NCBI RefSeq assembly: GCF_001419985.1
Contig: NZ_LJAL01000003.1
Coordinates: forward strand, 396,944-460,943
Reading direction: 5' to 3'
DNA from: Loktanella sp. 5RATIMAR09
GTDB taxonomy: Bacteria > Pseudomonadota > Alphaproteobacteria > Rhodobacterales > Rhodobacteraceae
Length of the DNA: 64,000 bases
The notes beneath the pieces were generated by a model, which saw nothing but the letters and a program-made list of their open reading frames with translations, was not told the origin of the DNA and made no database searches. Position numbers and translations under genes: made by a program. Below are positions 18,779 to 28,474 of the stretch, in pieces (position 1 is the first letter of the stretch; each line of letters begins with the position of its first letter).

Positions 18779-20122
18779 ATGGCAACCGCATTGATCATTT
18801 TAGGCGCAGGTATGGGCACGCGCATGAATTCCGACCTGCCCAAGGTGCTGCATGAAATCGCAGGCGCGCCAATGCTGGTGCATGCGATGAAAGCGGGGGC
18901 CGCGCTGGAGCCTGCGCGCACCGTGGTTGTCGCAGGGCATGGGGCGGCAGCGGTTGAGAAAGCGGCCAAGGCCTATGACCCTGACGTCATCGTTGCCATT
19001 CAAGAAGAGCAACTCGGGACTGCACATGCCGTGGCTCAGGCCCGCGCTGCGCTGGACGGTTTTGACGGAGATGCCTTGGTGCTTTACGGGGACACCCCGT
19101 TTATCCGCCCCGAAACACTGGCCGCGATGATGGCGGCACGTCTGACACATGACATTGTCGTGCTGGGGTTTGAGGCCACCGATCCGGGCCGCTACGGGCG
19201 GTTGATCATGCAAGACGATCAGTTGGACCGGATTGTCGAATTCAAGGATGCATCAAATGAGGAACGTGCGGTAACACTCTGCAATAGCGGCGTGATTGCC
19301 GCCGAAAGCGCGACGCTTTTTGACCTGATTGATGCTGTTGGCAACGAGAATGCGGCTGGCGAATACTACCTGACAGATATCATCGGTATCGCCCGTGCGC
19401 GGGGCCTTTCCGCTACCGTGGTACGCTGCGACGAGGCCGAAACGCTTGGTGTCAATTCAAGGGCTGAGCTGAGCCGCGCCGAGGCGTTGTTCCAGCAACA
19501 CGCCCGCGAAATTGCGCAGGAAGATGGCGTCACCCTGACCGCACCCGAAACCGTTTTCTTCGCCCATGACACCGTGATCGGCCGCGATACGGTGATCGAG
19601 CCCAATGTCGTCTTTGGCCCCGGTGTAACGGTGGAATCGGGCGCCACCATCCGCGCCTTTAGCCATCTTGAGGGCTGTCATGTGGCGCGCGGGGCCGTGG
19701 TCGGCCCCTATGCGCGGCTGCGCCCCGGCGCGGAACTGGCCGAGGACGTCAAGATCGGCAATTTCGTGGAAATCAAGAACGCCCAGATCGCCGAGGGCGC
19801 CAAGGTCAACCACCTGTCGTATATCGGTGACGCCACCATCGGCGCGCGCAGCAACATCGGCGCAGGTACGATTACCTGCAATTATGACGGCGTGTTCAAA
19901 CACCACACAACGATCGGGCAGGATACGTTTATCGGGTCCAACACCATGCTGGTGGCCCCTGTCACGGTGGGTGATGCGGCCATGACCGGCAGTGGTTCGG
20001 TGGTCACAAAAGATGTACCTGCCGGTGATCTGGCCGTTGGCCGCGCACGGCAGGAAAACAAGGCGGGCTTTGCCCTGCGCCTGTTTGAAAAACTCAAAGC
20101 ACGCAAAGCAAAAGGGTCTTAA
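18779..20122 (+). CDS. glmU: Bifunctional GlcNAc-1-P uridyltransferase / GlcN-1-P acetyltransferase
   Basis: GlmU makes UDP-GlcNAc for peptidoglycan and LPS. The 447-residue protein has the pyrophosphorylase start ILGAGMGTRMNSDLPKVLHE, the LYGDTPFI segment with the metal-site aspartate, and a C-terminal left-handed beta-helix of hexapeptide repeats including NFVEIKNAQI, NHLSYIGDATIG and GAGTITCNYDGV. ATG 18779 is used, with GAGG just upstream; an earlier in-frame start would add 24 non-conserved residues. glmS follows after two bases. Confidence 0.97.
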   Translation: MATALIILGAGMGTRMNSDLPKVLHEIAGAPMLVHAMKAGAALEPARTVVVAGHGAAAVEKAAKAYDPDVIVAIQEEQLGTAHAVAQARAALDGFDGDALVLYGDTPFIRPETLAAMMAARLTHDIVVLGFEATDPGRYGRLIMQDDQLDRIVEFKDASNEERAVTLCNSGVIAAESATLFDLIDAVGNENAAGEYYLTDIIGIARARGLSATVVRCDEAETLGVNSRAELSRAEALFQQHAREIAQEDGVTLTAPETVFFAHDTVIGRDTVIEPNVVFGPGVTVESGATIRAFSHLEGCHVARGAVVGPYARLRPGAELAEDVKIGNFVEIKNAQIAEGAKVNHLSYIGDATIGARSNIGAGTITCNYDGVFKHHTTIGQDTFIGSNTMLVAPVTVGDAAMTGSGSVVTKDVPAGDLAVGRARQENKAGFALRLFEKLKARKAKGS

Positions 20123-20124
20123 CC

Positions 20125-21948
20125 ATGTGTGGTATCATCGGCGTATTGGGCGATCACGAAGCCGCCCCTCTTTTGGTCGAGGCGCTGAAACGGCTGGAAT
20201 ATCGCGGCTATGACAGTGCGGGGATTGCCACGATCAACGATGGCGCGCTGGATCGCCGCCGCGCGGTGGGCAAGCTGGTGAACCTGTCGGACCTGTTGGT
20301 GCACGAGCCGCTGGCCGGTAAATCTGGCATCGGACACACACGCTGGGCCACGCATGGTGCGCCCAACGTGGGCAACGCGCACCCGCACCGCGCGGGCGGC
20401 GTGGCTGTGGTGCACAACGGGATTATCGAGAACTTCCGCGAATTGCGCGCCTTTTTGGCCGAACATGGCGTGGGCTTTCAAACCGATACGGATACGGAAA
20501 CGATTGCCCTGCTGGCAGATTACTATCGCAACCAAGGGCTATCGCCGCGTGATGCGGCAGAGCAGACCATCGCACGGCTTGAAGGGGCATATGCGCTGTG
20601 TTTCCTCTTTGACGGCGAAGACGACCTGTTGATCGCGGCGCGCAAAGGTTCACCGTTGGCCATCGGGTACGGGACGGGCGAAATGTTCGTGGGCTCTGAC
20701 GCGATTGCCTTAGCCCCCATGACCGACCGGATCAGCTATCTCGAAGAAGGCGACTGGGCCGTGATCACGCGCAACTCGGTCGAAATTCGCGATGCAAACG
20801 GCACGATTGCCAATCGCGCGATCAAGACCATCCAGATTGATACCGCCATGGTCGACAAGGCTGGTTTCAAACACTTCATGGCCAAGGAAATCGCAGAGCA
20901 ACCTGTCGTGTTGCAGGGGGCCCTGTCACATTACATCAACGCCGAAGCCACCGCCGTCACCATGCCCGAACCCCAGATCGACTTTGCTAAGGTCGAGCGG
21001 ATGACAATGGTGGCTTGCGGGACGGCGTTCTACGCCTGTCTGGTTGCAAAATACTGGTTTGAACAGATCGCCGGCATCCCGGTCGAGGTCGATGTGGCCT
21101 CAGAATTCCGCTATCGCGAACCGCCTGTGACCAAAGGTACGGTCGCCCTTTTCATCAGCCAGTCAGGCGAGACCGCCGATACGCTGGCCGCCCTGCGGTA
21201 CATGCAAGGCAAGGCCGACAAGATCATGGCGGTCGTCAACGTCCCCGAAAGCTCGATCGCGCGCGAAAGCGATGTGCCGCTGCCTATTCTGGCGGGCACT
21301 GAAATTGGCGTGGCCTCGACCAAGGCGTTCACCTGCCAGCTGACCACGCTGGCGATCCTCGCACTGCGCGCGGCCCAGATGCGCGGCAGGATCAGCGATG
21401 CGGAACTGGCCGAAAAACTGGCCAATCTGCGCAGCCTGCCAGGGCTGATGAACCTCGCGCTCGGGATCGAGGGTAAGACCAAGGCGATCTCGCGCAAGTT
21501 GGCCGAGGCGCGCGATATCCTGTTTCTGGGGCGCGGGGCGATGTATCCTCTGGCCCTTGAGGGCGCTCTTAAATTAAAAGAAATCAGCTACATACACGCC
21601 GAAGCTTATGCATCTGGCGAACTCAAACACGGCCCCATTGCCTTGGTCGACAAACATGTGCCGATCATCGTCATGGCCCCGCGCGACAACCTGTTCGAAA
21701 AGACTGTATCGAACATGCAAGAAGTCATGGCGCGCGGCGGCAAGGTGCTCTTGATTACCGACCAAAAGGGCGCGGCCGAGGCCGGGACCGGCGTTTGGGA
21801 CACCATCATCATGCCCGAGATTGATCCCTTCCTCGCGCCAATCCTTTATGCGATCCCGGCACAGCTTTTGGCCTATCACACAGCGGTCGCCAAAGGCACC
21901 GATGTGGACCAACCCCGCAATCTGGCAAAATCGGTGACTGTAGAATGA
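20125..21948 (+). CDS. glmS: Glutamine--fructose-6-phosphate aminotransferase
   Basis: GlmS converts fructose-6-phosphate and glutamine to glucosamine-6-phosphate, the entry to UDP-GlcNAc synthesis. The 607-residue protein has the N-terminal nucleophile cysteine (MCGIIG), the GHTRWATHG and HNGIIEN glutaminase loops, and two SIS domains with FISQSGETADTLAALR and the C-terminal AKSVTVE tail. It lies two bases after glmU, an arrangement common to alphaproteobacteria, and overlaps the next gene by ATGA. No riboswitch-like leader is present, since the gap to glmU is negligible. Confidence 0.98.
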   Translation: MCGIIGVLGDHEAAPLLVEALKRLEYRGYDSAGIATINDGALDRRRAVGKLVNLSDLLVHEPLAGKSGIGHTRWATHGAPNVGNAHPHRAGGVAVVHNGIIENFRELRAFLAEHGVGFQTDTDTETIALLADYYRNQGLSPRDAAEQTIARLEGAYALCFLFDGEDDLLIAARKGSPLAIGYGTGEMFVGSDAIALAPMTDRISYLEEGDWAVITRNSVEIRDANGTIANRAIKTIQIDTAMVDKAGFKHFMAKEIAEQPVVLQGALSHYINAEATAVTMPEPQIDFAKVERMTMVACGTAFYACLVAKYWFEQIAGIPVEVDVASEFRYREPPVTKGTVALFISQSGETADTLAALRYMQGKADKIMAVVNVPESSIARESDVPLPILAGTEIGVASTKAFTCQLTTLAILALRAAQMRGRISDAELAEKLANLRSLPGLMNLALGIEGKTKAISRKLAEARDILFLGRGAMYPLALEGALKLKEISYIHAEAYASGELKHGPIALVDKHVPIIVMAPRDNLFEKTVSNMQEVMARGGKVLLITDQKGAAEAGTGVWDTIIMPEIDPFLAPILYAIPAQLLAYHTAVAKGTDVDQPRNLAKSVTVE

Positions 21949-22631
21949 CCACAACAAAACAGGCAATCGCCCAGTTGCGCGCCCTTGGCGATCCCGTCAA
22001 AGCGGTCGAAATGCACAAGTATCACAAGGTCGACCGCCCCTATCTGGGCATCGCCAATCCCGTGATTGACGAACAGGTCAAAAGCTGGCGCGCCCAGGGT
22101 GATCTGGACGCGCGGCTCGCGCTGGCCAAGGGCCTGTGGAAGGGCAACACCCACGAGGGGCGGATTGCTGCGGCGAAACTTCTGACACAGGCGCGCATCA
22201 GGCCCGATGATGCAGGCGCTTGGGCGTTGATTGCGTCGTGGGTGCCGGATTTTGACGGCTGGGCTGTGGCCGATCACGCCTGCATTGCAGGACAAAAACG
22301 GCTGGTCGCTGACCCGTCCCGTCTGGATCAGGTCGCCAATTGGACCACATCCGAGCATATGTGGACACGCCGCGCGGCCCTTGTGATGACCCTGCCGTGG
22401 ACCAAACAAAACAACCCAAAACCCGCCGATCTGGCAATCCGCGAGCGCGTGCTGCGATGGGCCGCGGGCTATGTCACGGATCACGACTGGTTCATTCAAA
22501 AGGCCATCGCTTCGTGGCTGCGCGATCTGTCCAAACATGACCCCGCACGCGTGCAAGCGTTTCTGGATGCGCATCAGGCCGATATGAAACCCTTCGCCGT
22601 CAAAGAGGCGGGGCGCAAACTGCCGCGATAG
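21945..22631 (+). CDS. DNA alkylation repair protein (AlkD-like)
   Basis: A 228-residue helical-repeat protein resembling the AlkD DNA glycosylase family, which removes bulky or cationic alkylated bases. Visible features are the Trp- and Arg-rich helices WKGNTHEGRIAAAKLL, SWVPDFDGWAVADHAC, TSEHMWTRRAALVMTLPW and DHDWFIQKAIASWLRDLSKHDP, matching the WxxxDxxxK-type repair face. It is coupled to glmS by an ATGA overlap, though it has no metabolic tie to amino-sugar synthesis. Confidence 0.85.
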   Translation: MTTTKQAIAQLRALGDPVKAVEMHKYHKVDRPYLGIANPVIDEQVKSWRAQGDLDARLALAKGLWKGNTHEGRIAAAKLLTQARIRPDDAGAWALIASWVPDFDGWAVADHACIAGQKRLVADPSRLDQVANWTTSEHMWTRRAALVMTLPWTKQNNPKPADLAIRERVLRWAAGYVTDHDWFIQKAIASWLRDLSKHDPARVQAFLDAHQADMKPFAVKEAGRKLPR

Positions 22632-22656
22632 CCCCGCGCTCGGCTGCGGGCTTTCT
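22631..22656 (+). terminator. Intrinsic terminator after glmU-glmS-alkD
   Basis: A GC-rich stem pairs GCCCCGC-type bases with GCGGGC around GCTCGGCT, with one bulged C, followed by CTTTCT. It begins at the alkD stop codon and is convergent with the lipoprotein gene at 22714. Confidence 0.55.
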
Positions 22657-22713
22657 ATGTCTCTTCAAACTTCCGCCGGAGGCATCCCGCAGCTTGCAGC
22701 TCATCGCGGCCAT

Positions 22714-23187
22714 TCAAGGCAGCGCAAACACCGTCAGTTCCGGCAGCGACGTCAGGGGCGCTTCAATCAGGCGCATCGCTGCAAGGCTGATCTGGCTGCC
22801 CGATCCGGCGGCCCCGCCCGAGGGGCGTAATTCGATATTGATCGACTTTCCCTGATAATCCACGCGGCCCGCTGACAACTGTGTCACCAACGGCGTTTTA
22901 AGCCAGATACCCGCCTCTGCTGGAGAGCCTAGCGTGGCGATTGTGCGGCCTAGCGCCTGCGCGCCTGCCGGTGCGGTTGCGACGGCCGCTGCGCGATCTT
23001 CCGCGCTGGTGGTGTCGAATTGCTCGACGGTCACGGCATTTTGAGGGGGCGGCGGGGGCGGCGCGGGGTTCAGTGTCGGCGCGGGGGCGGCGACGGGGGC
23101 CGCGGGCGCAGGCCCGAACAGCCCCTGAAAAGAAGGTGTGGAACAGCCCGCAAGGGCGATAAGGGGGAGGGCTAGGATCAATCTCAT
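22714..23187 (-). CDS. Small lipoprotein of unknown function
   Basis: A 157-residue protein with a textbook lipoprotein signal: MRLILALPLIALAGC, lipobox L12-A-G-C15. A long Pro/Ala linker (about 25-50) is followed by a compact C-terminal half (TIATLGSPAEAGIWLKTPLVTQLSAGRVDYQGKSINIELRPSG) that may be beta-rich. I do not recognise a named family. It diverges from moaA over an 86-base gap. It is probably an envelope-anchored protein; function unknown. Confidence 0.8.
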   Translation of the reverse strand: MRLILALPLIALAGCSTPSFQGLFGPAPAAPVAAPAPTLNPAPPPPPPQNAVTVEQFDTTSAEDRAAAVATAPAGAQALGRTIATLGSPAEAGIWLKTPLVTQLSAGRVDYQGKSINIELRPSGGAAGSGSQISLAAMRLIEAPLTSLPELTVFALP

Positions 23188-23273
23188 GACACCAGACTAT
23201 GCTGTAGAAATCTGCGGCACAACGGGGGCCATGAGGCTTGCGCAAGGGATCGCCCGCACGTAGGTTATGCCTT

Positions 23274-24278
23274 ATGACACAACCCCTTATTGATCCTTTC
23301 GCCCGCGCCATTGAATACTTGCGTGTTTCGGTCACAGACCGCTGTGATTTCCGCTGCGTGTATTGCATGTCCGAAAACATGACCTTCCTGCCCAAAAAGG
23401 AACTGCTGACGCTGGAAGAACTCGACCGTCTGTGTACCGCCTTTGTCCGTCTGGGCGTGCGCAAACTGCGGATTACGGGGGGCGAGCCCTTGGTACGCCG
23501 CGAGATCATGACGTTCTTTCGCAGCATGTCGCGCCATCTCGACAGCGGCGCGCTACACGAGCTGACGCTGACAACCAACGGCAGCCAACTCGCACGGTTT
23601 GCCGATGATCTCTACGCGGCGGGTGTGCGGCGGGTGAATGTGTCGCTTGATACGCTGGATGAAAAGAAATTCGCTGATATTACGCGCTGGGGCCGCCTGC
23701 CCCAGGTCCTGAAAGGGATTGATGCCGCGCAAAAGGCAGGGCTGCGGGTCAAGATCAATACCGTGGCGCTGAAAGGCTTTAACGAAGACGAACTGGAACA
23801 GCTGACCGATTGGTGCGCGTCGCGCGATATGGACCTGACGTTTATCGAGGTCATGCCGATGGGCGACTTGGGCAATGAAGACCGCTTTGGTCAATATTGG
23901 TCGCTCAAAGACCTGCGCGCACGGCTGGCGGAACGCTCGGAGCTGACCGATTTGCCAGAAAAAACCGGCGGTCCGGCCCGCTATGTGCGGGTTGAAAACA
24001 CCGGTCAGAAGATCGGATTTATCACACCGCTCAGCCATAATTTCTGTGAAAGCTGCAACCGCGTGCGGATTACCTGCACGGGCGAGATTTATACCTGTCT
24101 GGGTCAGGAAGGCCATTCCGACCTGCGCGCGCCATTGCGGGCATCAGAGGCGGATGTTGATCTTGAAAACGCCATCCGTGCCGCGATTGCACTGAAACCC
24201 AAAGGTCATGACTTTGATTATTCACGCCAACAGGTCGATGGGCAGGTCAGCAGACATATGTCACATACCGGCGGATAG
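23274..24278 (+). CDS. moaA: GTP 3',8-cyclase (molybdenum cofactor biosynthesis protein A)
   Basis: This radical-SAM enzyme starts Moco synthesis by cyclising GTP. The 334-residue protein has the CX3CX2C SAM cluster C24-C28-C31 (CDFRCVYC), the [10 protein letters not shown] segment, and the C-terminal second cluster [18 protein letters not shown] (CX2CX13C). It ends in the conserved Gly-Gly tail (SHTGG). ATG 23274 is the start; the track's earlier start would add 12 unrelated residues. No other moa gene is in the window. Confidence 0.97.
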   Translation: MTQPLIDPFARAIEYLRVSVTDRCDFRCVYCMSENMTFLPKKELLTLEELDRLCTAFVRLGVRKLRITGGEPLVRREIMTFFRSMSRHLDSGALHELTLTTNGSQLARFADDLYAAGVRRVNVSLDTLDEKKFADITRWGRLPQVLKGIDAAQKAGLRVKINTVALKGFNEDELEQLTDWCASRDMDLTFIEVMPMGDLGNEDRFGQYWSLKDLRARLAERSELTDLPEKTGGPARYVRVENTGQKIGFITPLSHNFCESCNRVRITCTGEIYTCLGQEGHSDLRAPLRASEADVDLENAIRAAIALKPKGHDFDYSRQQVDGQVSRHMSHTGG

Positions 24279-24304
24279 GTAAGGTGGATTTCAATCCACC
24301 TTAC
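24279..24304. terminator. Bidirectional terminator / dispersed palindrome copy
   Basis: Perfect 12-base arms GTAAGGTGGATT (24279-24290) and AATCCACCTTAC (24293-24304) flank two central bases. It sits exactly between the convergent stops of moaA and the methyltransferase gene. The sequence resembles the GTGGGTT...ACCCAC palindromes near 34.4 kb, so it may belong to the same repeat family. Confidence 0.6.
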
Positions 24305-24894
24305 GGTTTGCGCGCGATGAAATCGATCAGGGCCGCCTGCCCAACATGGGCACTGCCTGATCTTTGGTCGCGCTCGTAAACGGCACAGCGTTCAATCTTC
24401 CACCCGGCAAAGGCATCCCGCAAGAGCGCCTCGGTATACATGTTTTCAACATGCGGCGGCCCACCGGTACCGCGCCCGATTTGTTCAGGGCGGTAGCCGT
24501 GCAGCACAAGACGCCCGCCGCTGCGGAGCGCAGACTGCATATTGCTGAACTGCCGCGCCCGAAACGCGGGGTCTGCAAATTGGATGAAAATCGCAACGAC
24601 CATGTCGTATTGCGCGGACCAATCCCAAGCGTCCCAGTCCGATACACGGGCATCAACCGACACCTCCGCATCAGCGGCCAGCTCTCCCGCCCGCGCAATC
24701 GCCGTTGGCGAGGGATCAAATGCCGTTACCTGCATCCCGTGGCGGGCAAGGTGGACGCTGTTGCGCCCTTCCCCGTCTGCCACGCAAAGTGCCGCCTTAC
24801 CTTCACGGATCATCCAAGGGTTTTCGGCCAGCACAGCCGCAGGTTCCGTCCCGAACAGATAGCCGTCACTGGCGCTATAGCGTTCTTCCCACAT
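24301..24894 (-). CDS. Class I SAM-dependent methyltransferase (TehB-like)
   Basis: A 197-residue Rossmann methyltransferase. MWEERYSASDGYLFGTEPAAVL leads to the glycine-poor motif I ALCVADGEGRNSVHLARHG, the acidic motif VTAFDPSPTAIARA, and AQYDMVVAIFIQFADPAFRARQF. This arrangement fits TehB/thiopurine-type small-molecule methyltransferases. ATG 24894 overlaps the upstream amidohydrolase stop (TGATG), which fixes the start. The substrate is unknown. Confidence 0.82.
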   Translation of the reverse strand: MWEERYSASDGYLFGTEPAAVLAENPWMIREGKAALCVADGEGRNSVHLARHGMQVTAFDPSPTAIARAGELAADAEVSVDARVSDWDAWDWSAQYDMVVAIFIQFADPAFRARQFSNMQSALRSGGRLVLHGYRPEQIGRGTGGPPHVENMYTEALLRDAFAGWKIERCAVYERDQRSGSAHVGQAALIDFIARKP

Positions 24895-26057
24895 CAGGCG
24901 GCCGGCATCCGCTGTTCGACGATTTCCGCCCACCATGAGCACCCCGCCGGGATCGCCTCGTCAGCAAAGTTGTATTCGGGATGATGCACCGCTGCCGTGT
25001 CGCCGTTGCCCACCAGAATATACGCACCGGGCCGTTCTTCGAGCATGAAGGCAAAGTCCTCTCCGCCCATCACCAAGGGCGCATCGTTGCACGCGCCTGA
25101 GACAGATCTGGCCACTTGCGCTGCAAATTCGGTCTGTTCTTCATGGTTCACCATGACCGGATAGCCGCGATAGTAGGTCACTTCTGCCTTTGCACCAAAG
25201 GTCGCCGCGGTGCCTTCGGCAATGGCTCTAAGCCGCTTTTCGGCAAGATCGCGCATCGCTGTCGACATCGTGCGCACGGTGCCTTTGAGATGCACACGCT
25301 GGGCGATCACGTTGAATGCCTTGGACGAGCTTTCAATCGCGGTGACCGAGACAACGACCTGATCCACAGGATCGGCATTGCGGCTGACAATGGATTGCAG
25401 CGCCGTGACCACATGCGCTGCTACTAATGTGCTGTCGACGGTTTCGTGCGGTTTGGCCGCGTGGCCGCCTTTACCTTCGATGGTGATATCGAATTGGTCG
25501 GTGGCCGCAAAGAACGCCCCTGGCCTGATGGAAAAACTCCCCAATGGAAGGCCGGGCCAGTTGTGCATGCCATAGACCTCTTGAATACCCCAGCGGTCCA
25601 TCATCCCGTCTTCGCACATCTCGCGCCCACCGCCGCCGCCTTCTTCGGCGGGCTGGAAGATCACGACGACAGTGCCGTCAAAGTTCCGCGTCTCGGACAG
25701 GTATTTGGCAGCGCCCAAGAGCATGGCCGTATGCCCGTCATGTCCGCAAGCATGCATCGCGCCATCAACTTTGGATTTATACTCAAGCCCCGTTTGTTCG
25801 TGGATCGGCAGTGCATCCATATCGGCGCGCAAGCCTATGACTTTGCCCGAAGTATTCGTTTTACCTTTGATCACGCCCACAACACCGGTGCGCCCGATCC
25901 CTGTGACGATTTCATCGCAACCGAACTCTTTGAGCTTGTCTGCAACGATCGCAGAAGTCCGGTGCGTCTCGAACAGGATTTCGGGGTTTTCGTGAAGGTC
26001 GTGCCGCCATGCGGTGATTTCAGGCAGCAGTTCGGCAAAGCGATTCTTTACAGGCAT
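24894..26057 (-). CDS. M20-family amidohydrolase (hippurate hydrolase type)
   Basis: A 387-residue M20D metallopeptidase-like protein. It has RHDLHENPEILFETHRTS, the metal loop GLRADMDALPI, HACGHDGHTAMLLGAA, the catalytic glutamate pair QPAEEGGGG, and a final H in AAVHHPEYNFADEAIP. Members hydrolyse N-acyl amino acids such as hippurate or IAA conjugates. It lies 36 bases downstream of the acetylornithine-deacetylase-like gene and is coupled to the methyltransferase. The exact acyl substrate is not readable from sequence. Confidence 0.9.
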   Translation of the reverse strand: MPVKNRFAELLPEITAWRHDLHENPEILFETHRTSAIVADKLKEFGCDEIVTGIGRTGVVGVIKGKTNTSGKVIGLRADMDALPIHEQTGLEYKSKVDGAMHACGHDGHTAMLLGAAKYLSETRNFDGTVVVIFQPAEEGGGGGREMCEDGMMDRWGIQEVYGMHNWPGLPLGSFSIRPGAFFAATDQFDITIEGKGGHAAKPHETVDSTLVAAHVVTALQSIVSRNADPVDQVVVSVTAIESSSKAFNVIAQRVHLKGTVRTMSTAMRDLAEKRLRAIAEGTAATFGAKAEVTYYRGYPVMVNHEEQTEFAAQVARSVSGACNDAPLVMGGEDFAFMLEERPGAYILVGNGDTAAVHHPEYNFADEAIPAGCSWWAEIVEQRMPAA

Positions 26058-26093
26058 GTTTCGGGCTCCGGTTGGGGTGTGGCTATATGTGTC

Positions 26094-27254
26094 TCACTCG
26101 GCCAGCATGTCCACAAGGCGGCGCATGAATGCCTCGCCTTGCTGGAACTGGTCGACGGTAATGTATTCGTTGGGTTGGTGCGCCTGGGCGATGTCGCCGG
26201 GCCCGCAGATGACGGCAGAATAGCCGCGTTCCTGAAATTGTCCCGCTTCGGTCCCGTAGCTGACGACATTTCTGGCGTTCTCGCCTGTCAGTTGCCGGAC
26301 AAGGGCTTCGGCCTTGCCCTGCGCTTCGGGGACAAGCCCCGGCACATGAAATGTTTGCTCGGCGGTGATGCCCGCCTCGGGCCGGATCGCTTTCATTTCC
26401 GCGTCAATCTCGGCCACCTTTGCCAGAAAGCGCGCCTGCCACGCGCCAATATCGTCATCAGGAACGATGCGGAAATCAAAACCGAAGCGGCAGTCTTTGG
26501 CCGTGATATTATGCGCGGTGCCGCCGCTAATCGTGCCCACATGCAAGGTGGTGTAGGGCGGGAAGAAATCGGCGGCCACATCGCTGGGCGTTTTCGCTGC
26601 GTTTTCGGCGTTCACGTCATTGGCCCAGTTGATCAGCTTGGCGGCCATCATAATCGCGCTGACGCCGGTGGGGGCAAGCGAGGAATGGACCTCGAACCCG
26701 CGAAAATGCACGCGGTAGCCAATACTGCCTTTATGCCCTGTCACGACTTTCATCATCGAAGGCTCGCCCACCAGCACGGTATTGGCGCGGGGCATCCCCA
26801 TGCTGACCATGTGGTCGATCATCGGCGGCGCGCCGGTGCAGCCGACTTCTTCGTCATAGCTCAGCGCGATTTGCAGCGGGCGTTTGATCCCGCGTTCCAG
26901 CGCGAGCGGAACAGCCCAGAGCGCCAGCGCGTCAAAGCCTTTCATGTCGCAGGTGCCCCGCCCGTAAAGCCGGCCCTGCCGCTCGGTCACTGTGAACGGG
27001 TCCGTGTCCCAGGACTGCCCGTCAACGGGCACAACATCCGTATGACCGGAAAGCACCACGCCGCCATCAACCTGCGGACCCACATGCGCATAAAGGGCCG
27101 CTTTGGTGCCGTCTTCGTTGGGGACACGGGTGGATTTCACGCCGAGATCCGCCAAATATTCCTCAACGAAATCAACAAGATCAAGATTGCTCTCACGGCT
27201 GACGGTCGGAAATGCCACAAGGCGATCCATCAGTTCTCGGGCGGTCGGTGTCAT
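26094..27254 (-). CDS. argE: Acetylornithine deacetylase (M20 family)
   Basis: A 386-residue M20A protein with the zinc motifs LSGHTDVVPVDGQSW and GRGTCDMKGFDA, the catalytic glutamate region SYDEEVGCTGA, and the dimerisation/active-site segment GTISGGTAHNITAKDCRFGFDFR typical of ArgE. ArgE releases acetate from N-acetylornithine in arginine synthesis. Other N-acyl or dipeptide substrates remain possible because the gene sits beside a second M20 enzyme and a divergent peptide-type importer. AAAGGA precedes the ATG. Confidence 0.85.
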   Translation of the reverse strand: MTPTARELMDRLVAFPTVSRESNLDLVDFVEEYLADLGVKSTRVPNEDGTKAALYAHVGPQVDGGVVLSGHTDVVPVDGQSWDTDPFTVTERQGRLYGRGTCDMKGFDALALWAVPLALERGIKRPLQIALSYDEEVGCTGAPPMIDHMVSMGMPRANTVLVGEPSMMKVVTGHKGSIGYRVHFRGFEVHSSLAPTGVSAIMMAAKLINWANDVNAENAAKTPSDVAADFFPPYTTLHVGTISGGTAHNITAKDCRFGFDFRIVPDDDIGAWQARFLAKVAEIDAEMKAIRPEAGITAEQTFHVPGLVPEAQGKAEALVRQLTGENARNVVSYGTEAGQFQERGYSAVICGPGDIAQAHQPNEYITVDQFQQGEAFMRRLVDMLAE

Positions 27255-27469
27255 GTCGGTCCTTTCAAGATCAGCTGCAATTGCTTCAGCTCATCGCGTG
27301 AAACGCCCATATCAGAGGCAGCGCTACTTTGGCCTGTCCATTCGGGGTCTGCAATTAGGTTATCACTTGCGGAAGCGCAATTTGATGATACCGTCCGAGG
27401 TTAGCGCAACCAGTCACGCAAGAATCTGGTGCAAACAAAAAAAACATCGAACCGCCTGGGAGGTTCCAA

Positions 27470-28474
27470 ATGCCTGATGGGGCGCTGCCCGTCCTGAATG
27501 TCCGGGACCTCAAGACCGTTTTCCAAACGCGCGGTGGCGAGGTCCACGCGGTAAATGACGTAAGCTTTTCGCTTAAACCGGGCGAGTTGCTGGGTGTGGT
27601 AGGCGAGAGTGGGTCCGGTAAATCAGTGACCATGATGTCTTTGCTGGGCTTGCTGCCTTCGCCGCCTGCCGATGTGCGCGGCGGCACCGTCATGTTTGAC
27701 GGCAAAGACCTTTTGTGTGTCACGCAAGAGGAATTGCGGTCGGTGCGCGGTGGCAAGATCGGGTTTGTGTTTCAAGACCCGATGACGTCGCTCAACCCTG
27801 TTTATCAGGTCGGGTTCCAGATCATGGAACCCCTGCGCAAGCACATGGGGATGACCAAGCGCCAAGCGACGGCGCGCGCCCAAGAGCTGTTGGAGCTGGT
27901 CGGTATCCCCGACGCCAAGCGCCGCCTGAACGACTATCCCCACCAGTTTTCCGGCGGGATGCGTCAGCGTGTTATGATCGCCATCGCTTTGGCCTGTGAT
28001 CCGCAAGTACTGATCGCGGATGAGCCGACAACGGCGCTTGATGTGACCATTCAGGCGCAGATTCTGGAACTGATGAAGGAGTTGCGCGACAAGCTGGGCA
28101 TGGCCGTGATCTGGATCACCCATGACCTTGGCGTCATCGCGGGGATCGCGGACCGCGTGATGGTGATGTACGGCGGGCAAGTTGTGGAACATGCGCCTGT
28201 CAAAGAGCTCTTTAACGACCCGCAACACCCCTATACCCGTGCCCTGCTCAAAACGATTCCCAAGATCCACGGCGGACGCGCGGCCCGCCTGACGATCATC
28301 GAAGGCCAGCCCCCGATGATGACCGGCGCGCCCACCGCGTGCCCGTTCCGCGACCGCTGTGATGTAGCGTTTGATCGATGTGCGGCCGAGAATCCGCCGC
28401 GTTACGATCTGGGTGAAGGCCATGATGCCGCCTGTTTCTTTGACGCCCGCACCGGAGGGCCGCGCGATGCTTGA
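27470..28474 (+). CDS. Peptide-type ABC transporter ATP-binding protein (DppD-like)
   Basis: A 334-residue ATPase of the oligopeptide/nickel importer family. Walker A is GESGSGKS (45-52), the Q-loop lies in [11 protein letters not shown], the signature is FSGGMRQRV and Walker B is [12 protein letters not shown]. The C-terminal [20 protein letters not shown] cysteine motif is characteristic of DppD/OppD. GGAGG precedes the ATG by about seven bases. It overlaps the next ATPase gene by eight bases. The pair would energise the permeases encoded at 31380-33378. Confidence 0.95.
   Translation: MPDGALPVLNVRDLKTVFQTRGGEVHAVNDVSFSLKPGELLGVVGESGSGKSVTMMSLLGLLPSPPADVRGGTVMFDGKDLLCVTQEELRSVRGGKIGFVFQDPMTSLNPVYQVGFQIMEPLRKHMGMTKRQATARAQELLELVGIPDAKRRLNDYPHQFSGGMRQRVMIAIALACDPQVLIADEPTTALDVTIQAQILELMKELRDKLGMAVIWITHDLGVIAGIADRVMVMYGGQVVEHAPVKELFNDPQHPYTRALLKTIPKIHGGRAARLTIIEGQPPMMTGAPTACPFRDRCDVAFDRCAAENPPRYDLGEGHDAACFFDARTGGPRDA

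Noticed and set aside
25446..27404. A 652-codon plus-strand ORF over the two M20 genes
   Set aside because: It spans two real minus-strand genes and the gap between them; its translation shows no domain, and length comes from GC-rich codon bias.
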